Positions 1 to 12,619 of a stretch of DNA of 64,000 bases are shown one piece after another. This DNA is from Gammaproteobacteria bacterium F7 (GTDB lineage: Bacteria > Pseudomonadota > Gammaproteobacteria > Pseudomonadales > IMCC2047): assembly GCA_001593685.1 (NCBI GenBank), contig LUKI01000004.1, positions 54,325 to 118,324 on the forward strand, given 5' to 3'. Positions within the stretch are counted from its first letter, which is position 1, and every line of letters begins with the position of its first letter. A program made the position numbers and the translations under genes. The notes under the pieces were generated by a model. The model saw nothing but the letters and a program-made list of their open reading frames with translations. It did not search any database and was not told the origin of the DNA.

Positions 1-1
1 T

Positions 2-1911
<1,910 letters not shown>

Positions 1912-2031
1912 CCGGCTTGTGGCATATCGAACAGCGTAACAAAGCTCTGCGTTTGGGGCAGACTTGCACCGCTGTTCGGGATGGCATGCTTATTTGAACC
2001 ATTCGTAGAATGGCCATCAGGAGATTCCTAC

Positions 2032-3204
2032 ATGAACTTACATGAGTACCAGAGCAAGCAGCTGCTGGGCGAATACGGTTTGCCCGTTTCACACGGCATT
2101 GCTGTGGATACGGTAAAAAAAGCAGTGGCTGCTGCCGGTGAAATTGGTGGTGAAAAGTGGGTCGTAAAAGCTCAGGTACATGCCGGCGGACGAGGTAAAG
2201 CTGGCGGTGTTAAAGTCGTTGATAATAAGGATGATGTAGCCAGTTTTGCACGTGACTGGTTGGGGCAACGCATGGTGACCTATCAAACCGATGCAAAAGG
2301 GCAGCCGGTTAACCGAATACTGGTCGAGCCCTGTACTGAAATTGCGAAAGAATACTATTTGGGAGTAGTGATTGATCGAGCTACACGCCGAATTGTTTTT
2401 ATGGCCTCCACTGAGGGGGGCGTGGAAATCGAAAAGGTTGCCGCCGAGACACCAGAGAAAATTTTAAAGGCCATTATTGATCCGCTAACAGGCGCACAAC
2501 CTTACCAGGCGAGAAAAATGGCCTTTAAATTAGGCTTTGAAGGCAAACAGGTTCAGCAGTTTACGCAAATTTTTCTGGGCCTTGCCAAAGTATTTGAAGA
2601 CTGTGACTTGTCATTGCTGGAAATAAATCCGCTGGTAGTAACGCCGAAAGGAAAGCTGCAGTGTCTGGATGCCAAAATTAATGTTGATGATAACGCGCTT
2701 TATCGTCAGGCAAAATTGAAAGAGTGGCATGATCCCACTCAGGAAGATGAACGCGAAGCGCATGCCCAAAAGTGGGACCTTAATTATGTCGCGCTGGATG
2801 GCAATATTGGCTGTATGGTGAATGGTGCCGGATTGGCAATGGGAACCATGGACATGATTAAGCTGCATGGCGGCGAGCCGGCTAATTTTCTTGATGTTGG
2901 TGGTGGTGCGACTAAGGAGCGTGTGTCGGAAGCGCTGAAAATTATTCTTTCTGATGAAAATGTAAAAGTGGTGCTGGTCAATATTTTTGGCGGTATCGTG
3001 CGCTGTGACTTGATTGCCAACGGGGTGATTGAGGCTGTTGAAGAGGTGGGTGTGACTGTACCGGTAGTGGTCAGGCTTGAGGGAACAAACGCGGAGCAGG
3101 GACGAGATATTCTGCAGCAACGCGCGGGAATGAATTTGGTAGCGGCGGGTAGTTTATCCGAGTCTGCCCAGAAAGCGGTAGATGCAGCGGAGGCCGTTCA
3201 ATGA
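2032..3204 (+). CDS. sucC: Succinate--CoA ligase subunit beta; start assigned to internal ATG ([12 protein letters not shown])
   Basis: [20 protein letters not shown]-terminus and ATP-grasp domain; overlaps sucD by 4 nt. Confidence 0.96.
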   Translation: MNLHEYQSKQLLGEYGLPVSHGIAVDTVKKAVAAAGEIGGEKWVVKAQVHAGGRGKAGGVKVVDNKDDVASFARDWLGQRMVTYQTDAKGQPVNRILVEPCTEIAKEYYLGVVIDRATRRIVFMASTEGGVEIEKVAAETPEKILKAIIDPLTGAQPYQARKMAFKLGFEGKQVQQFTQIFLGLAKVFEDCDLSLLEINPLVVTPKGKLQCLDAKINVDDNALYRQAKLKEWHDPTQEDEREAHAQKWDLNYVALDGNIGCMVNGAGLAMGTMDMIKLHGGEPANFLDVGGGATKERVSEALKIILSDENVKVVLVNIFGGIVRCDLIANGVIEAVEEVGVTVPVVVRLEGTNAEQGRDILQQRAGMNLVAAGSLSESAQKAVDAAEAVQ

Positions 3205-4076
3205 GCATATTAATTGATAAAAATACTAAAGTGATTTGCCAGGGATTAACCGGTGCTCAGGGCTCTTTTCACACCGAACAGGCATTAGCGTGTGGCACTC
3301 AAGTGGTTGCTGGTGTTGTGCCGGGCAAAGGCGGGCAAACGCATCTTGGCTTGCCGGTTTTTAATAGTGTTAAAGAAGCCAAAGAAGTGACTGGGGCGAC
3401 GGCGTCGGTGCTTTATGTGCCAGCTGCTTTTTGTAAAGACTCTATTCTTGAAGCCGCGAATGCCGGCATTGAACTGATTGTTTGTATTACTGAAGGCATT
3501 CCAACATTGGATATGCTGTATGTGAAGGAAAAGTGTGATCAGCTCGGTGTGCGTCTGGTGGGGCCAAACTGCCCCGGTGTGATTACACCCGGGGAATGTA
3601 AAATTGGCATTATGCCTGCGTCGATTCACCTGCCAGGTAAAGTGGGCGTGGTGTCGCGCTCCGGTACGTTAACCTATGAAGCAGTTAAGCAAACCACCGA
3701 TTATGGTTTCGGCCAGTCAACTTGCGTCGGTATTGGTGGAGATCCTATTCCTGGATCGCATTTTATTGATATTCTTGCGTTGTTTGAAGCTGACCCAAAA
3801 ACTGAAGCGATTGTGATGATTGGTGAAATTGGTGGCACGGCAGAGGAAGAGGCGGCCGCCTATATTCGTGACCATGTTAGCAAGCCAGTTGTGTCCTATA
3901 TTGCGGGTGTTGCCGCGCCGGCAGGCAAGCGTATGGGGCATGCTGGAGCCATTATTGCCGGTGGTAAGGGCACTGCTGACGAGAAGTTTGCAGCGCTGGA
4001 AGCGGCCGGTGTGAAAACGGTTAGAAGCCTTGCTTGCATCGGTGAAGCGCTGGCAGAGATTACTGGTTGGTCATAG
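3201..4076 (+). CDS. sucD: Succinate--CoA ligase subunit alpha
   Basis: [27 protein letters not shown]; active-site GHAGAI. Confidence 0.96.
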   Translation: MSILIDKNTKVICQGLTGAQGSFHTEQALACGTQVVAGVVPGKGGQTHLGLPVFNSVKEAKEVTGATASVLYVPAAFCKDSILEAANAGIELIVCITEGIPTLDMLYVKEKCDQLGVRLVGPNCPGVITPGECKIGIMPASIHLPGKVGVVSRSGTLTYEAVKQTTDYGFGQSTCVGIGGDPIPGSHFIDILALFEADPKTEAIVMIGEIGGTAEEEAAAYIRDHVSKPVVSYIAGVAAPAGKRMGHAGAIIAGGKGTADEKFAALEAAGVKTVRSLACIGEALAEITGWS

Positions 4077-4091
4077 GCTGTTAAGTTAAGC

Positions 4092-4122
4092 AAAAAAGGG
4101 TGTCTGCGGACGCCCTTTTTTT
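4092..4122 (+). terminator. Rho-independent terminator after sucD
   Basis: GGGTGTC-TGCG-GACGCCC stem (one G-U) followed by a T run. Confidence 0.8.
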
Positions 4123-4174
4123 GTGGGTGTAATTTTTATGATTTAGTGGTCATAGTAAACGTATAACAAGGTTT

Positions 4175-4564
4175 GTGTTTATGTTTACTGTTATCTCTGC
4201 GTTTGGACTACTGATTGCCGCAATTGGTTTATGGGGGTTTATTCTGCCGAAACCCTTTATGCGAGCCATGCAAACCTTTGTGCTTTCTTCAAAAGGACTC
4301 TACATCATTTTCGGTTTTCGGTTATTGCTGGGTTCTCTGTTACTGATCGCCGCGCCCATGAGTCATTATTCAACATTATTTTATGTGGTCGGTGTGCTAG
4401 CACTGTTTGGTGCCATGGTGACCTTGATGCTGGGACCAGATAATATTGAGCGTTATATGCAGTGGTGGCTTTTGCGTCCGGCAATTTGTTTGCGTGTCAT
4501 GATGTTAATTGCCTGGCTGTTAGGCGTTGTACTTATTTATGTGTCATTGTTAAGCATTAATTGA
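4175..4564 (+). CDS. Small integral membrane protein of unknown function
   Basis: 129 aa with about four hydrophobic segments; no family recognised. Confidence 0.7.
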   Translation: MFMFTVISAFGLLIAAIGLWGFILPKPFMRAMQTFVLSSKGLYIIFGFRLLLGSLLLIAAPMSHYSTLFYVVGVLALFGAMVTLMLGPDNIERYMQWWLLRPAICLRVMMLIAWLLGVVLIYVSLLSIN

Positions 4565-4678
4565 TCCAGGCCTACGGCTATTTCGTTTTAGATACTGCTA
4601 GAGCTTGATTCAGCGGCCCAACTACAACATGATGGCTTTATATTGATCCATAAACGCGATAAGGAATAGCGCTACTTA

Positions 4679-5620
4679 ATGATGATGCTAAAGAACGTTG
4701 GCTTTTTTCTGTTAGCAACACTTCTGGTTCTTAATTTTCCAACAGCCACGGCCTACGAAAGGACTGAGGATGTGCAAGGAGCGTCTGATTCTGAGCTATT
4801 TGAACGCTACCCCCGCACTAAAATTGACGAATTCAGTGTCGTTGAGGCAAACGATTATCTGTTGGCGCTTGATTCACCGAAGACCGTGAATGGTGTCATG
4901 GATATTGAGTATTCCGAACGCTTGGCGGGGCAATTAACACGTATTACCTACCGTGCGCCGGACGGCGAAGATTCAAAAAAAATATTTGGTCATTTCCGTA
5001 GCCAGCTGACTTCTTTATCACATGAGCTTTTATTTGAATGCCATGGTCGTGAGTGTGGCAGCAGTAATCAGTGGGCAAACCGTATTTTTGGTATTGCAAA
5101 ACTCTACGGCCCCCAGCGTTACCAGCATTATTTGGCGGCTCAAATCAATACCGATAACGGGCCTGTTTTTATGGTGCTTTACAGTATTAAGCGAGGTAAT
5201 AAGCGGGTATACACGCAGCTTGATTTGTTAACGCCGGATAGCAACAGTGCGAAGTCTCTTGATGTGAACCCCCGAACTATTATTAATGAACTCAAATACA
5301 CGGGGGTCTATGATCTTCGTAACCTTAGCTTTGATGATAATGATGAAGTGACGGTGGTCGCTGAACAGCGATTAAAACCGGTTGCCAATGCGCTAAGTAA
5401 AAATACCCGTTTAGAGTGCTACGTGGTTGGACACTTGACAGATGAGCAGCCGCTAACCGATTTAAAAAAGCGCTCTTTGGCGCGGGCTGAGTCAGTCATT
5501 AAGGCTTTGGTTAAGCTGGGTGTTAATGCCGATCAGCTGAATGCACAGGGCGTTGGTCCATTGGCGCCCATTCGCCGTGGTACGGAAAACTTAAATAGAA
5601 TCAGTCTTGTACTTCAGTAG
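4679..5620 (+). CDS. DUF4892-like protein with OmpA-like C-terminal domain
   Basis: N-terminal signal peptide; C-terminal segment with OmpA-like features (LKKRSLARAESVIKALVKLGVNADQLNAQGVGPLAP..R..ENLNRISLVL). Confidence 0.7.
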   Translation: MMMLKNVGFFLLATLLVLNFPTATAYERTEDVQGASDSELFERYPRTKIDEFSVVEANDYLLALDSPKTVNGVMDIEYSERLAGQLTRITYRAPDGEDSKKIFGHFRSQLTSLSHELLFECHGRECGSSNQWANRIFGIAKLYGPQRYQHYLAAQINTDNGPVFMVLYSIKRGNKRVYTQLDLLTPDSNSAKSLDVNPRTIINELKYTGVYDLRNLSFDDNDEVTVVAEQRLKPVANALSKNTRLECYVVGHLTDEQPLTDLKKRSLARAESVIKALVKLGVNADQLNAQGVGPLAPIRRGTENLNRISLVLQ

Positions 5621-5631
5621 TTAAACGCGCA

Positions 5632-5669
5632 CAAAAAAGCCCCGCTGGTTTTGCCAGCGGGGCTTTTTA
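5632..5669. terminator. Bidirectional rho-independent terminator between convergent genes
   Basis: AAAAAAGCCCCGCTGG-TTTT-CCAGCGGGGCTTTTT between convergent DUF4892-like gene and folE. Confidence 0.88.
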
Positions 5670-5686
5670 TTGGCTTTGGTTTTCTA

Positions 5687-6229
5687 TCAATCTTTAATCA
5701 GTGATAGAAACTCGCTGCGTGTTGCGTGGTTTTCACGGAAGATACCCAGCATAGAAGACGTCTTCATGGAAGAGTTTTGCTTCTCTACACCGCGCATCAT
5801 CATGCACATGTGCTTGGCTTCAACGATAACACCCACACCGCGTGCGTCGGTCACATCCATAATTGACTGAGCGATTTCCTGTGTCAGTTTTTCCTGAATT
5901 TGCAGGCGGCGGGCAAACATGTCAACAACACGAGCAACCTTGGAGAGGCCTAGTACACGGCCATTTGGAATATAGGCAACGTGACATTTTCCAATGAATG
6001 GCAACAGGTGGTGTTCGCATAAGGAATACAGCTCAATATCCTTAACAATGACCATTTCGTCACACTCTGATTCGAACAGTGCGTTGTTAACGATCTCTTC
6101 CAGGGACTGTTCGTAACCACGATTGATAAACGCAAAAGCCTTGGCGGCACGTTTAGGAGTGTCTACTAGACCTTCACGATTCAGGTCTTCGCCAATTGCT
6201 TCAATAATCTTTGCGAAATGTTGTTCCAT
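5687..6229 (-). CDS. folE: GTP cyclohydrolase I
   Basis: Family motifs [35 protein letters not shown] and CMMMRGVEK. Confidence 0.95.
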   Translation of the reverse strand: MEQHFAKIIEAIGEDLNREGLVDTPKRAAKAFAFINRGYEQSLEEIVNNALFESECDEMVIVKDIELYSLCEHHLLPFIGKCHVAYIPNGRVLGLSKVARVVDMFARRLQIQEKLTQEIAQSIMDVTDARGVGVIVEAKHMCMMMRGVEKQNSSMKTSSMLGIFRENHATRSEFLSLIKD

Positions 6230-6393
6230 TTGCCTTCCAAACTAGTTCAAAAAAATTGGGTGCTAACCCTACGCCAAGGGGCCCTTGAGGTAAAGTTTTT
6301 TTGCGCTGAAGCGCCTTATTTAGCGCAATAGGAGGGATATTTTCGCTTATATTGGATAGAATTGCTCGTCTTAAAACAAACGTTGGTATTTTC

Positions 6394-7326
6394 ATGAGTC
6401 AAGAGATTGAAGGGCAAGCATCGATAATCGGTACGCTGGAAACCGTTCGCGATTACATTCGCTGGGCAGCTTCCAGTTTTAACTGCGAGCAGGTTTACTT
6501 CGGTCACGGCTCAGATAATGCCTGGGATGAAGCTGTTTTTCTGGTACTAGGTGCGCTGCACTTACCTTGGGATACGGATCCTGCTGTGTTGGATTCCAGG
6601 CTGATTCCTGCTGAACGTGAACGCGTGTGCGCGTTGATAGAACGTCGTTGTAAAGAACGTATACCGATGGCTTACTTAATTAATGAAGCTTGGTTTGCCG
6701 GTATGCCAATCTATGTCGATGAGCGGGTGCTGGTGCCTCGTTCTCCCATTGCGGAACTCATTGAAAATGGTTTTACGCCTTGGTTATGCGGTGATGAGGT
6801 GAGCCAGATTTTGGATATGTGTACCGGTAGTGGCTGTATCGGTATCGCCTGTGCAATGGCATTTCCCGATGCTGAAGTTGATTTAGTGGATATCTCCGGC
6901 GATGCCTTGGATGTGGCAAATATCAATATCAAACGTCACCACCTTGAAGGGCGTGTGAAAGCAATTGCCTCGGATCTGTTCGCCGGTGTTTCCAAAGATA
7001 AAGAGTACGATTTGATCGTCACTAATCCGCCCTATGTCGACCTGAATGATTTGTCGAGCATGCCGGGTGAATATCATCATGAGCCGCCATTAGGCTTGGG
7101 TTCTGGTGACGACGGGTTGGACTGCATCCGCCAGATTTTACGTGATGCGCCAGATTACCTGTCAGAATACGGTGTATTGGTCGGTGAAGTGGGTAATAGC
7201 TGTGAAGCGCTGAGCGAAGCTTTCCCGGAGGTTCCTTTTTTATGGTTGGAGCTGGAGCGGGGCGGACATGGTGTGTTTGTGCTGACAGCCGGACAGCTTT
7301 TGCAGCACAGAGAGCATTTTAAATAA
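6394..7326 (+). CDS. prmB: 50S ribosomal protein L3 N(5)-glutamine methyltransferase; start assigned to internal ATG
   Basis: SAM-binding LDMCTGSGCIGIACA and catalytic NPPYVD; located before aroC. Confidence 0.92.
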   Translation: MSQEIEGQASIIGTLETVRDYIRWAASSFNCEQVYFGHGSDNAWDEAVFLVLGALHLPWDTDPAVLDSRLIPAERERVCALIERRCKERIPMAYLINEAWFAGMPIYVDERVLVPRSPIAELIENGFTPWLCGDEVSQILDMCTGSGCIGIACAMAFPDAEVDLVDISGDALDVANINIKRHHLEGRVKAIASDLFAGVSKDKEYDLIVTNPPYVDLNDLSSMPGEYHHEPPLGLGSGDDGLDCIRQILRDAPDYLSEYGVLVGEVGNSCEALSEAFPEVPFLWLELERGGHGVFVLTAGQLLQHREHFK

Positions 7327-7396
7327 GGCGATTCCTGCTCTCGCAGGAGTGACCAAGATACTATTTTTATAACTGCAGTTTATATTTTGGAAAATT

Positions 7397-8494
7397 ATGT
7401 CAGGTAACAGTATTGGAAAACTTTTCACCGTCACCACCTTTGGTGAAAGCCATGGGCCTGCGTTGGGCTGTATTATTGATGGTTGCCCTCCCGGGTTAGC
7501 GATTACCGAGGAAGACCTGCAGCGCGATCTGGATCGACGCAAACCGGGCACGTCACGTTTTACGACACAACGCCGAGAAGCCGATCAAGTGAAAATTCTC
7601 TCCGGTGTGTTTGAGGGTGAAACCACCGGCACGTCTATTGGTTTGCTGATTGAAAATACCGATCAGCGCTCCAAGGATTATTCCAATATCAAAGACACCT
7701 TCCGTCCAGCTCACGCTGACTATGCCTATACTCACAAATATGGTAATCGCGACTATCGGGGCGGTGGTCGCTCCTCAGCGCGTGAAACGGCCATGCGTGT
7801 TGCCGCGGGTGCGATTGCCAAGAAGTATCTGGAAAAGATGGGCATTACGGTTAAGGGTTACCTGTCCCAGCTTGGCCCAATTAAGGTTGAACAGGTGGAC
7901 TGGAACATTATTGAGGAAAATCCGTTTTTCTGTCCTGATGCTAATAAAATCAAGGAGATGGAAAAATACATGGATGCGTTACGTAGAGAGGGTGACTCCA
8001 TTGGTGCAAAAATCACCGTGGTTGCTAAGGGGTTACCACCAGGACTCGGTGAGCCGATCTTTGATCGCCTGGATGCTGAAATTGCCCACTCACTGATGAG
8101 CATCAACGCGGTGAAAGGCGTAGAAGTTGGTGCTGGTTTTGACAGCATTGAGCAGAAGGGCAGTGAACATCGCGATGAAATGACGCCGGCAGGCTTCCTG
8201 TCTAATAACGCTGGTGGCGTGTTGGGTGGTGTTTCCACGGGGCAGGATATCGTTGCCAATATTGCATTGAAGCCAACCTCGAGTATCACTATTCCCGGTA
8301 AAAGTATTGACCGTTTTGGAGAGCCGATGGATGTTATCACCAAGGGGCGTCATGATCCCTGTGTTGGTATTCGTGCTACGCCGATTGCTGAGGCCATGTT
8401 GGCGATTACCCTGCTGGACCATCTGCTGCGTCATCGTGGACAATGCGCAGATGTGGATACTCCTACGCCGGTCATCCCTGCGTCCGTTAAATAA
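7397..8494 (+). CDS. aroC: Chorismate synthase
   Basis: [44 protein letters not shown]. Confidence 0.97.
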   Translation: MSGNSIGKLFTVTTFGESHGPALGCIIDGCPPGLAITEEDLQRDLDRRKPGTSRFTTQRREADQVKILSGVFEGETTGTSIGLLIENTDQRSKDYSNIKDTFRPAHADYAYTHKYGNRDYRGGGRSSARETAMRVAAGAIAKKYLEKMGITVKGYLSQLGPIKVEQVDWNIIEENPFFCPDANKIKEMEKYMDALRREGDSIGAKITVVAKGLPPGLGEPIFDRLDAEIAHSLMSINAVKGVEVGAGFDSIEQKGSEHRDEMTPAGFLSNNAGGVLGGVSTGQDIVANIALKPTSSITIPGKSIDRFGEPMDVITKGRHDPCVGIRATPIAEAMLAITLLDHLLRHRGQCADVDTPTPVIPASVK

Positions 8495-8638
8495 TTTTAT
8501 CGGGTGAGAAGTTGGTGAGGCACTGTCATAACGTAACGGCTAAATTCAGGGCAAGACAGAACAGGCAAGAGGGAGTTTGCTTTAGTAAATGAGCCTTTTG
8601 CCTCTGTTATTAACGCAGCACCGGCGAGCACAGTAGTT

Positions 8639-9799
8639 ATGTCGACGTCTCAGCATGTCGTTCCCTACTGGCGATTATCCCGTTTTTATTTCTTTTTTTA
8701 CGCGGTATTGGGTGCCGTGGTGCCGTATTGGAGCCTGTTTTTAAAGGAAGCGGGCTTCAACGCGCAGGAAATTGGCTGGCTGACTGCCCTGTTGGCGGCT
8801 ACCCGAATTATTTCACCTAATATCTGGGGCTGGGTGGCTGATAGAACCCAGCAGCGCGTCAGAGTTATTCAGGTCGGCGCATTTCTGGGATTTGCCTTTT
8901 GTCTCGGTCTTTTTGTTGCCCGCGATTTCTTCTGGATGGCGTTGGTCAGCCTTAGTTTTAGTTTCTTCTGGAATGCTATTCTCGCCCAGTTTGAGGTATT
9001 AACTCTCGAACACCTACACGATAAACGTAGCACCTATAGCCACGTCAGGTTGTGGGGCTCCATTGGTTTTATTGTCACGGTTATGGGGCTCGGCTTGGTG
9101 TTCGATTACATTAAGGTTGTCCACCTGCCGGTTTTTATGGTGATTTTCCTGGGACTTGTTTGGTTCACTACATTAGGGGTGACCGAGCGCCGCTTTGACC
9201 ACAAACCGACCGCCAAAAGTGGTTTGGCTACTATCCTCAAGCATCCAGCCGTGATGGCATTTTTTGTCGTGTATTTTCTGCTGCAAATTGCCCATGGTCC
9301 TTATTACACCTTCTTTAGTATTTATCTTGAAGGATTTGATTACAGTCGCACGGTGATTGGTCAGCTGTGGGCCTTGGGTGTTGTTGCTGAAGTGGCGCTG
9401 TTGCTTTATATGCATCGTGTGATTGGCCGTTTTACACTGCGGCATATTATGTTGCTTAGCCTGTTGCTAACGACGCTGCGTTGGTTGTTGATCGCTTTTT
9501 TTGCGGAGCATGCCTGGGTGTTAGCTTTCGCGCAATGCTTACATGCTTTTAGCTTTGGCGCACTGCATGCCGCTGGTATTGAGGTGGTCCAGCGCTTCTT
9601 CAGCGGTGGTCATGAAGGGCAGGGGCAGGCACTCTATATAGCGGTTGGTTTTGGTGCTGGTAATGCGGTTGGGGCAGGCTTGAGTGGTTATCTTTGGTCT
9701 GCCCCCGGGCCAAGTATGACCTATGCAGTGGCTGCTGGGGTCTCCTGCGTAGCAATGATGGTTGCGATTGTGTGGTTTAGGGCTGATGAGTTTAGATGA
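8639..9799 (+). CDS. MFS transporter
   Basis: 386 aa, about 12 TM segments, MFS-like fold (AGFNAQEIGWLTALLAATRIISPNIWGWVADRTQQR). Confidence 0.85.
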   Translation: MSTSQHVVPYWRLSRFYFFFYAVLGAVVPYWSLFLKEAGFNAQEIGWLTALLAATRIISPNIWGWVADRTQQRVRVIQVGAFLGFAFCLGLFVARDFFWMALVSLSFSFFWNAILAQFEVLTLEHLHDKRSTYSHVRLWGSIGFIVTVMGLGLVFDYIKVVHLPVFMVIFLGLVWFTTLGVTERRFDHKPTAKSGLATILKHPAVMAFFVVYFLLQIAHGPYYTFFSIYLEGFDYSRTVIGQLWALGVVAEVALLLYMHRVIGRFTLRHIMLLSLLLTTLRWLLIAFFAEHAWVLAFAQCLHAFSFGALHAAGIEVVQRFFSGGHEGQGQALYIAVGFGAGNAVGAGLSGYLWSAPGPSMTYAVAAGVSCVAMMVAIVWFRADEFR

Positions 9800-9932
9800 G
9801 TATTGCACGGCTTTTTAACTTTATGCTCTGCAGCGGTTTTATTTTCGTGAACGCATAAAGATGTTCTCACTAATTCAAGCAATATAGTGGGTGTTGTTGG
9901 CCACAAGTAATAGGTGTTTTTTTGAGGTGCAA

Positions 9933-10169
9933 ATGAAGCTTGTTTTATATGGTACTGATTGCTGTCAGCTTTGCGATGAAGCGCTGACAGTTATAGAGGA
10001 GGCGCTGACAGGTAGGCAGTATGAGCTTGATATTGTTGATATCAGTACACTCGACGAGCTCATGGAAAAATATGCCTACAGTATTCCTGTGTTGCAGTTA
10101 GATAATCAGGAGCTTAACTGGCCATTTGATGCATCGGATGTGCACAACTTTATAAAGCGCGTTGCTTAA
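9933..10169 (+). CDS. Glutaredoxin-like (DUF836-type) protein; start assigned to MKLVLYG
   Basis: MKLVLYGTDCCQLCDEA with CxxC motif; SIPVL cis-Pro motif. Confidence 0.82.
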   Translation: MKLVLYGTDCCQLCDEALTVIEEALTGRQYELDIVDISTLDELMEKYAYSIPVLQLDNQELNWPFDASDVHNFIKRVA

Positions 10170-10454
10170 GTTGCTTTCAAGTATTGGCGTAGGCACAGTC
10201 CTGTGGACGCTAAAGTTTATTACAATTTTTGCGGCGCTTGTATTGCGGAACTGGGTAACAAAACTTAACGGGTGATAGGTTGTTTGCTGTAGATAAAGAA
10301 GTCAGTAAGATGATGGTTTGTCTGGCATTGCTTGTTGCCTGAGTGGTTAACGAAAGTGCTGACCTGTATCACGGGAGCTGGTTTTATTTTGAGCGGTGTT
10401 TACACACTTTATCAGGCGGCCTTTTAGAGCCCCTTTTTGAAATTTGGAGAATGT

Positions 10455-11810
10455 ATGTCTGAGTTTGATTTTGATCTGTTTGTGATCGGTGCTGGCTCCG
10501 GTGGTGTGCGGGTAGCACGCATGGCAGCGGCGCAGGGTGTTCGTGTTGCGGTGGCTGAAGATATGTTTCTTGGTGGAACCTGTGTCAACGTTGGTTGCGT
10601 GCCTAAAAAACTGTTTGTTTATGGCGCGCACTATGGCGAAGAGTTTCACGAATCGAAGGGGTTTGGCTGGAATTTAGAGGCTAAGCCAGTATTTGATTGG
10701 CCAACATTGCGTAATAATAAAACTAATGAAATTAAACGCTTAAATGGTGTTTATAAGAATTTACTTGATAATTCAGGTGCCACTCTTTTGAATGGCCGTG
10801 CAGTCGTGACTGGTGCGCATGAGGTTGAAGTGTCGGGCCGTCGTTACACGGCCGAGCGTATTTTGGTGGCGACGGGTGGTTGGCCCTTTGTGCCGGAGTT
10901 TCCGGGCTCTTCTCACGTGATTAACTCCAATGACGTGTTTGAGTTAGACACTTTTCCTGGCGATGTTATTGTTGTCGGCGGTGGCTATATTGCGGTTGAG
11001 TTTGCCGGTATCTTTAATGGCCTGGGCGCAAAAACCACGCAACTGTATCGTGGTGAATTATTTCTCCGAGGCTTTGATCAGGATGTAAGAGAGTTTGTTG
11101 CCGAGGAAATAACAAAGAAGGGTGTTGAGCTTAAATTCAATACAGATATTGAGTCGGTCGAAAAGCTGCCGAATGGTCGTTTGCAGGCGAAGCTAAATAC
11201 CGGGGAAGTACTGGAAGCTGATCAAATTCTTTACGCAACGGGCCGTAAAGCAAAAACTACCGGGCTGGGGCTTGAAGAGGTAGGTGTTGAGCTGCGTGAT
11301 AATGGCTCGATCGTAGTGAACGACTTTTATCAAACCTCCGTGCCTTCTATTTTTGCGCTCGGTGATGTGAAGGGCGGTATACAGTTAACGCCTGTGGCGC
11401 TGGCCGAGGGTATGACTTTCCTTGCGCAGCAATACCAAGGGTCTCAGAAAAAACTCGATTATGACCTGATTGCTACCGCCGTATTTTGCCAGCCTAATAT
11501 TGGCACTGTTGGGCTATCTGAAGAGCAGGCCCGAGAGCAACTGGGTGATATTAAAGTCTTCCGTTCATCGTTCCGGGCGATGAAACACACACTCAGCGGC
11601 AGTGACGAAAAAACCTTGATGAAAATGATTGTGGAAACAGCCACCGACAAAGTGGTTGGTATTCACATGGTGGGCGCCGATGCGGGGGAAATTATTCAAG
11701 GTATGGCCATTGCCCTAAAAGCAGGAGCGACTAAAGCGGTATTTGATGAAACGATCGGTATTCATCCGACCTCTGCCGAAGAGTTTGTCACCATGCGTAC
11801 GCCCGTATAA
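10455..11810 (+). CDS. gor: Glutathione-disulfide reductase (start 10455 or 10437)
   Basis: [14 protein letters not shown] redox motif; C-terminal [13 protein letters not shown]. Confidence 0.95.
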   Translation: MSEFDFDLFVIGAGSGGVRVARMAAAQGVRVAVAEDMFLGGTCVNVGCVPKKLFVYGAHYGEEFHESKGFGWNLEAKPVFDWPTLRNNKTNEIKRLNGVYKNLLDNSGATLLNGRAVVTGAHEVEVSGRRYTAERILVATGGWPFVPEFPGSSHVINSNDVFELDTFPGDVIVVGGGYIAVEFAGIFNGLGAKTTQLYRGELFLRGFDQDVREFVAEEITKKGVELKFNTDIESVEKLPNGRLQAKLNTGEVLEADQILYATGRKAKTTGLGLEEVGVELRDNGSIVVNDFYQTSVPSIFALGDVKGGIQLTPVALAEGMTFLAQQYQGSQKKLDYDLIATAVFCQPNIGTVGLSEEQAREQLGDIKVFRSSFRAMKHTLSGSDEKTLMKMIVETATDKVVGIHMVGADAGEIIQGMAIALKAGATKAVFDETIGIHPTSAEEFVTMRTPV

Positions 11811-11830
11811 CTGATCGAAGAATTGAGTCG

Positions 11831-12469
11831 ATGAAAAATAGCGAAGAACTGATAGCTCCCATTCTGGGTTTTCTTCATTGCCGTACGCCTGATAGCTGGA
11901 TTGCTGAGGCGGTCGATCGGTTGGATATTATTCTTAACGACCATGCGGCCAATGAAATGAAAGCGGCGCAATCAGCGATGACGCTGATTGCTCGCAACCC
12001 CACCAAGCTGGATGTGCTTAATAAGATGTCCCGGCTGGCGCGCGAGGAGCTGGTGCATTTTGAACAGGTGTTGAAAATCATGAAAAAGCGGGGCATCAAG
12101 CATCAAACCCTTAAAGCCAGCACCTATGCGTCTAAATTACTGAAGCATGTGCGTAAGCCGCAAAATGACGTCTTGGTGGATACCTTGATCATGGGCGCTA
12201 TTATCGAAGCCCGCTCCTGTGAACGATTTGAAAAGCTGGCCCCGCACCTTGATGAAGACTTGGAGAAGTTTTATATCTCGTTGCTGAAGTCTGAAGCGCG
12301 GCACTACCAGGATTATTTGGGTTTGGCACAGAAATACGCCGGTGAGCCTATTGATGAGCGTGTTGAATTCTTTTTGAGTGTCGAAAAAGAAGCCATTTTA
12401 ACGCCTGATCCGCTGTTTAGGTTTCATAGTGGCGTGCCCGTGCCTAAGTATGTTCACGAGCCTGTTTGA
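11831..12469 (+). CDS. miaE: tRNA-(ms[2]io[6]A)-hydroxylase
   Basis: Ferritin-like diiron protein with EELVHFEQV, EARSCERF and EARHYQDY motifs. Confidence 0.88.
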   Translation: MKNSEELIAPILGFLHCRTPDSWIAEAVDRLDIILNDHAANEMKAAQSAMTLIARNPTKLDVLNKMSRLAREELVHFEQVLKIMKKRGIKHQTLKASTYASKLLKHVRKPQNDVLVDTLIMGAIIEARSCERFEKLAPHLDEDLEKFYISLLKSEARHYQDYLGLAQKYAGEPIDERVEFFLSVEKEAILTPDPLFRFHSGVPVPKYVHEPV

Positions 12470-12619
12470 TTGGCTCGGTTGTATGGAAATAGTGGTAGGT
12501 TTTTTTATCTACAGGCTGTTTCTAACCGCATGCAAGTTCTTGAATGCGCAAAGGAGCCTTTTATTTAGTTGAGATAACAAAGCTGCTGTCATCTCGGCCA
12601 AATGGGTGAAAACATTATT

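Noticed and set aside
2611-3120. 169-aa minus-strand ORF
   Set aside because: Fully antisense inside sucC; no recognisable motifs; shadow ORF.
7650-8096. 148-aa plus-strand ORF in an alternative frame
   Set aside because: Out-of-frame within aroC; composition typical of frame-shifted translation.
7858-8343. 161-aa minus-strand ORF
   Set aside because: Fully antisense inside aroC; low-complexity Ser/Pro-rich shadow translation.
12565-12595. Imperfect dyad GAGATAACA...TGTCATCTC downstream of miaE
   Set aside because: Internal mismatch, no T tract and low stability; not strong enough to call.
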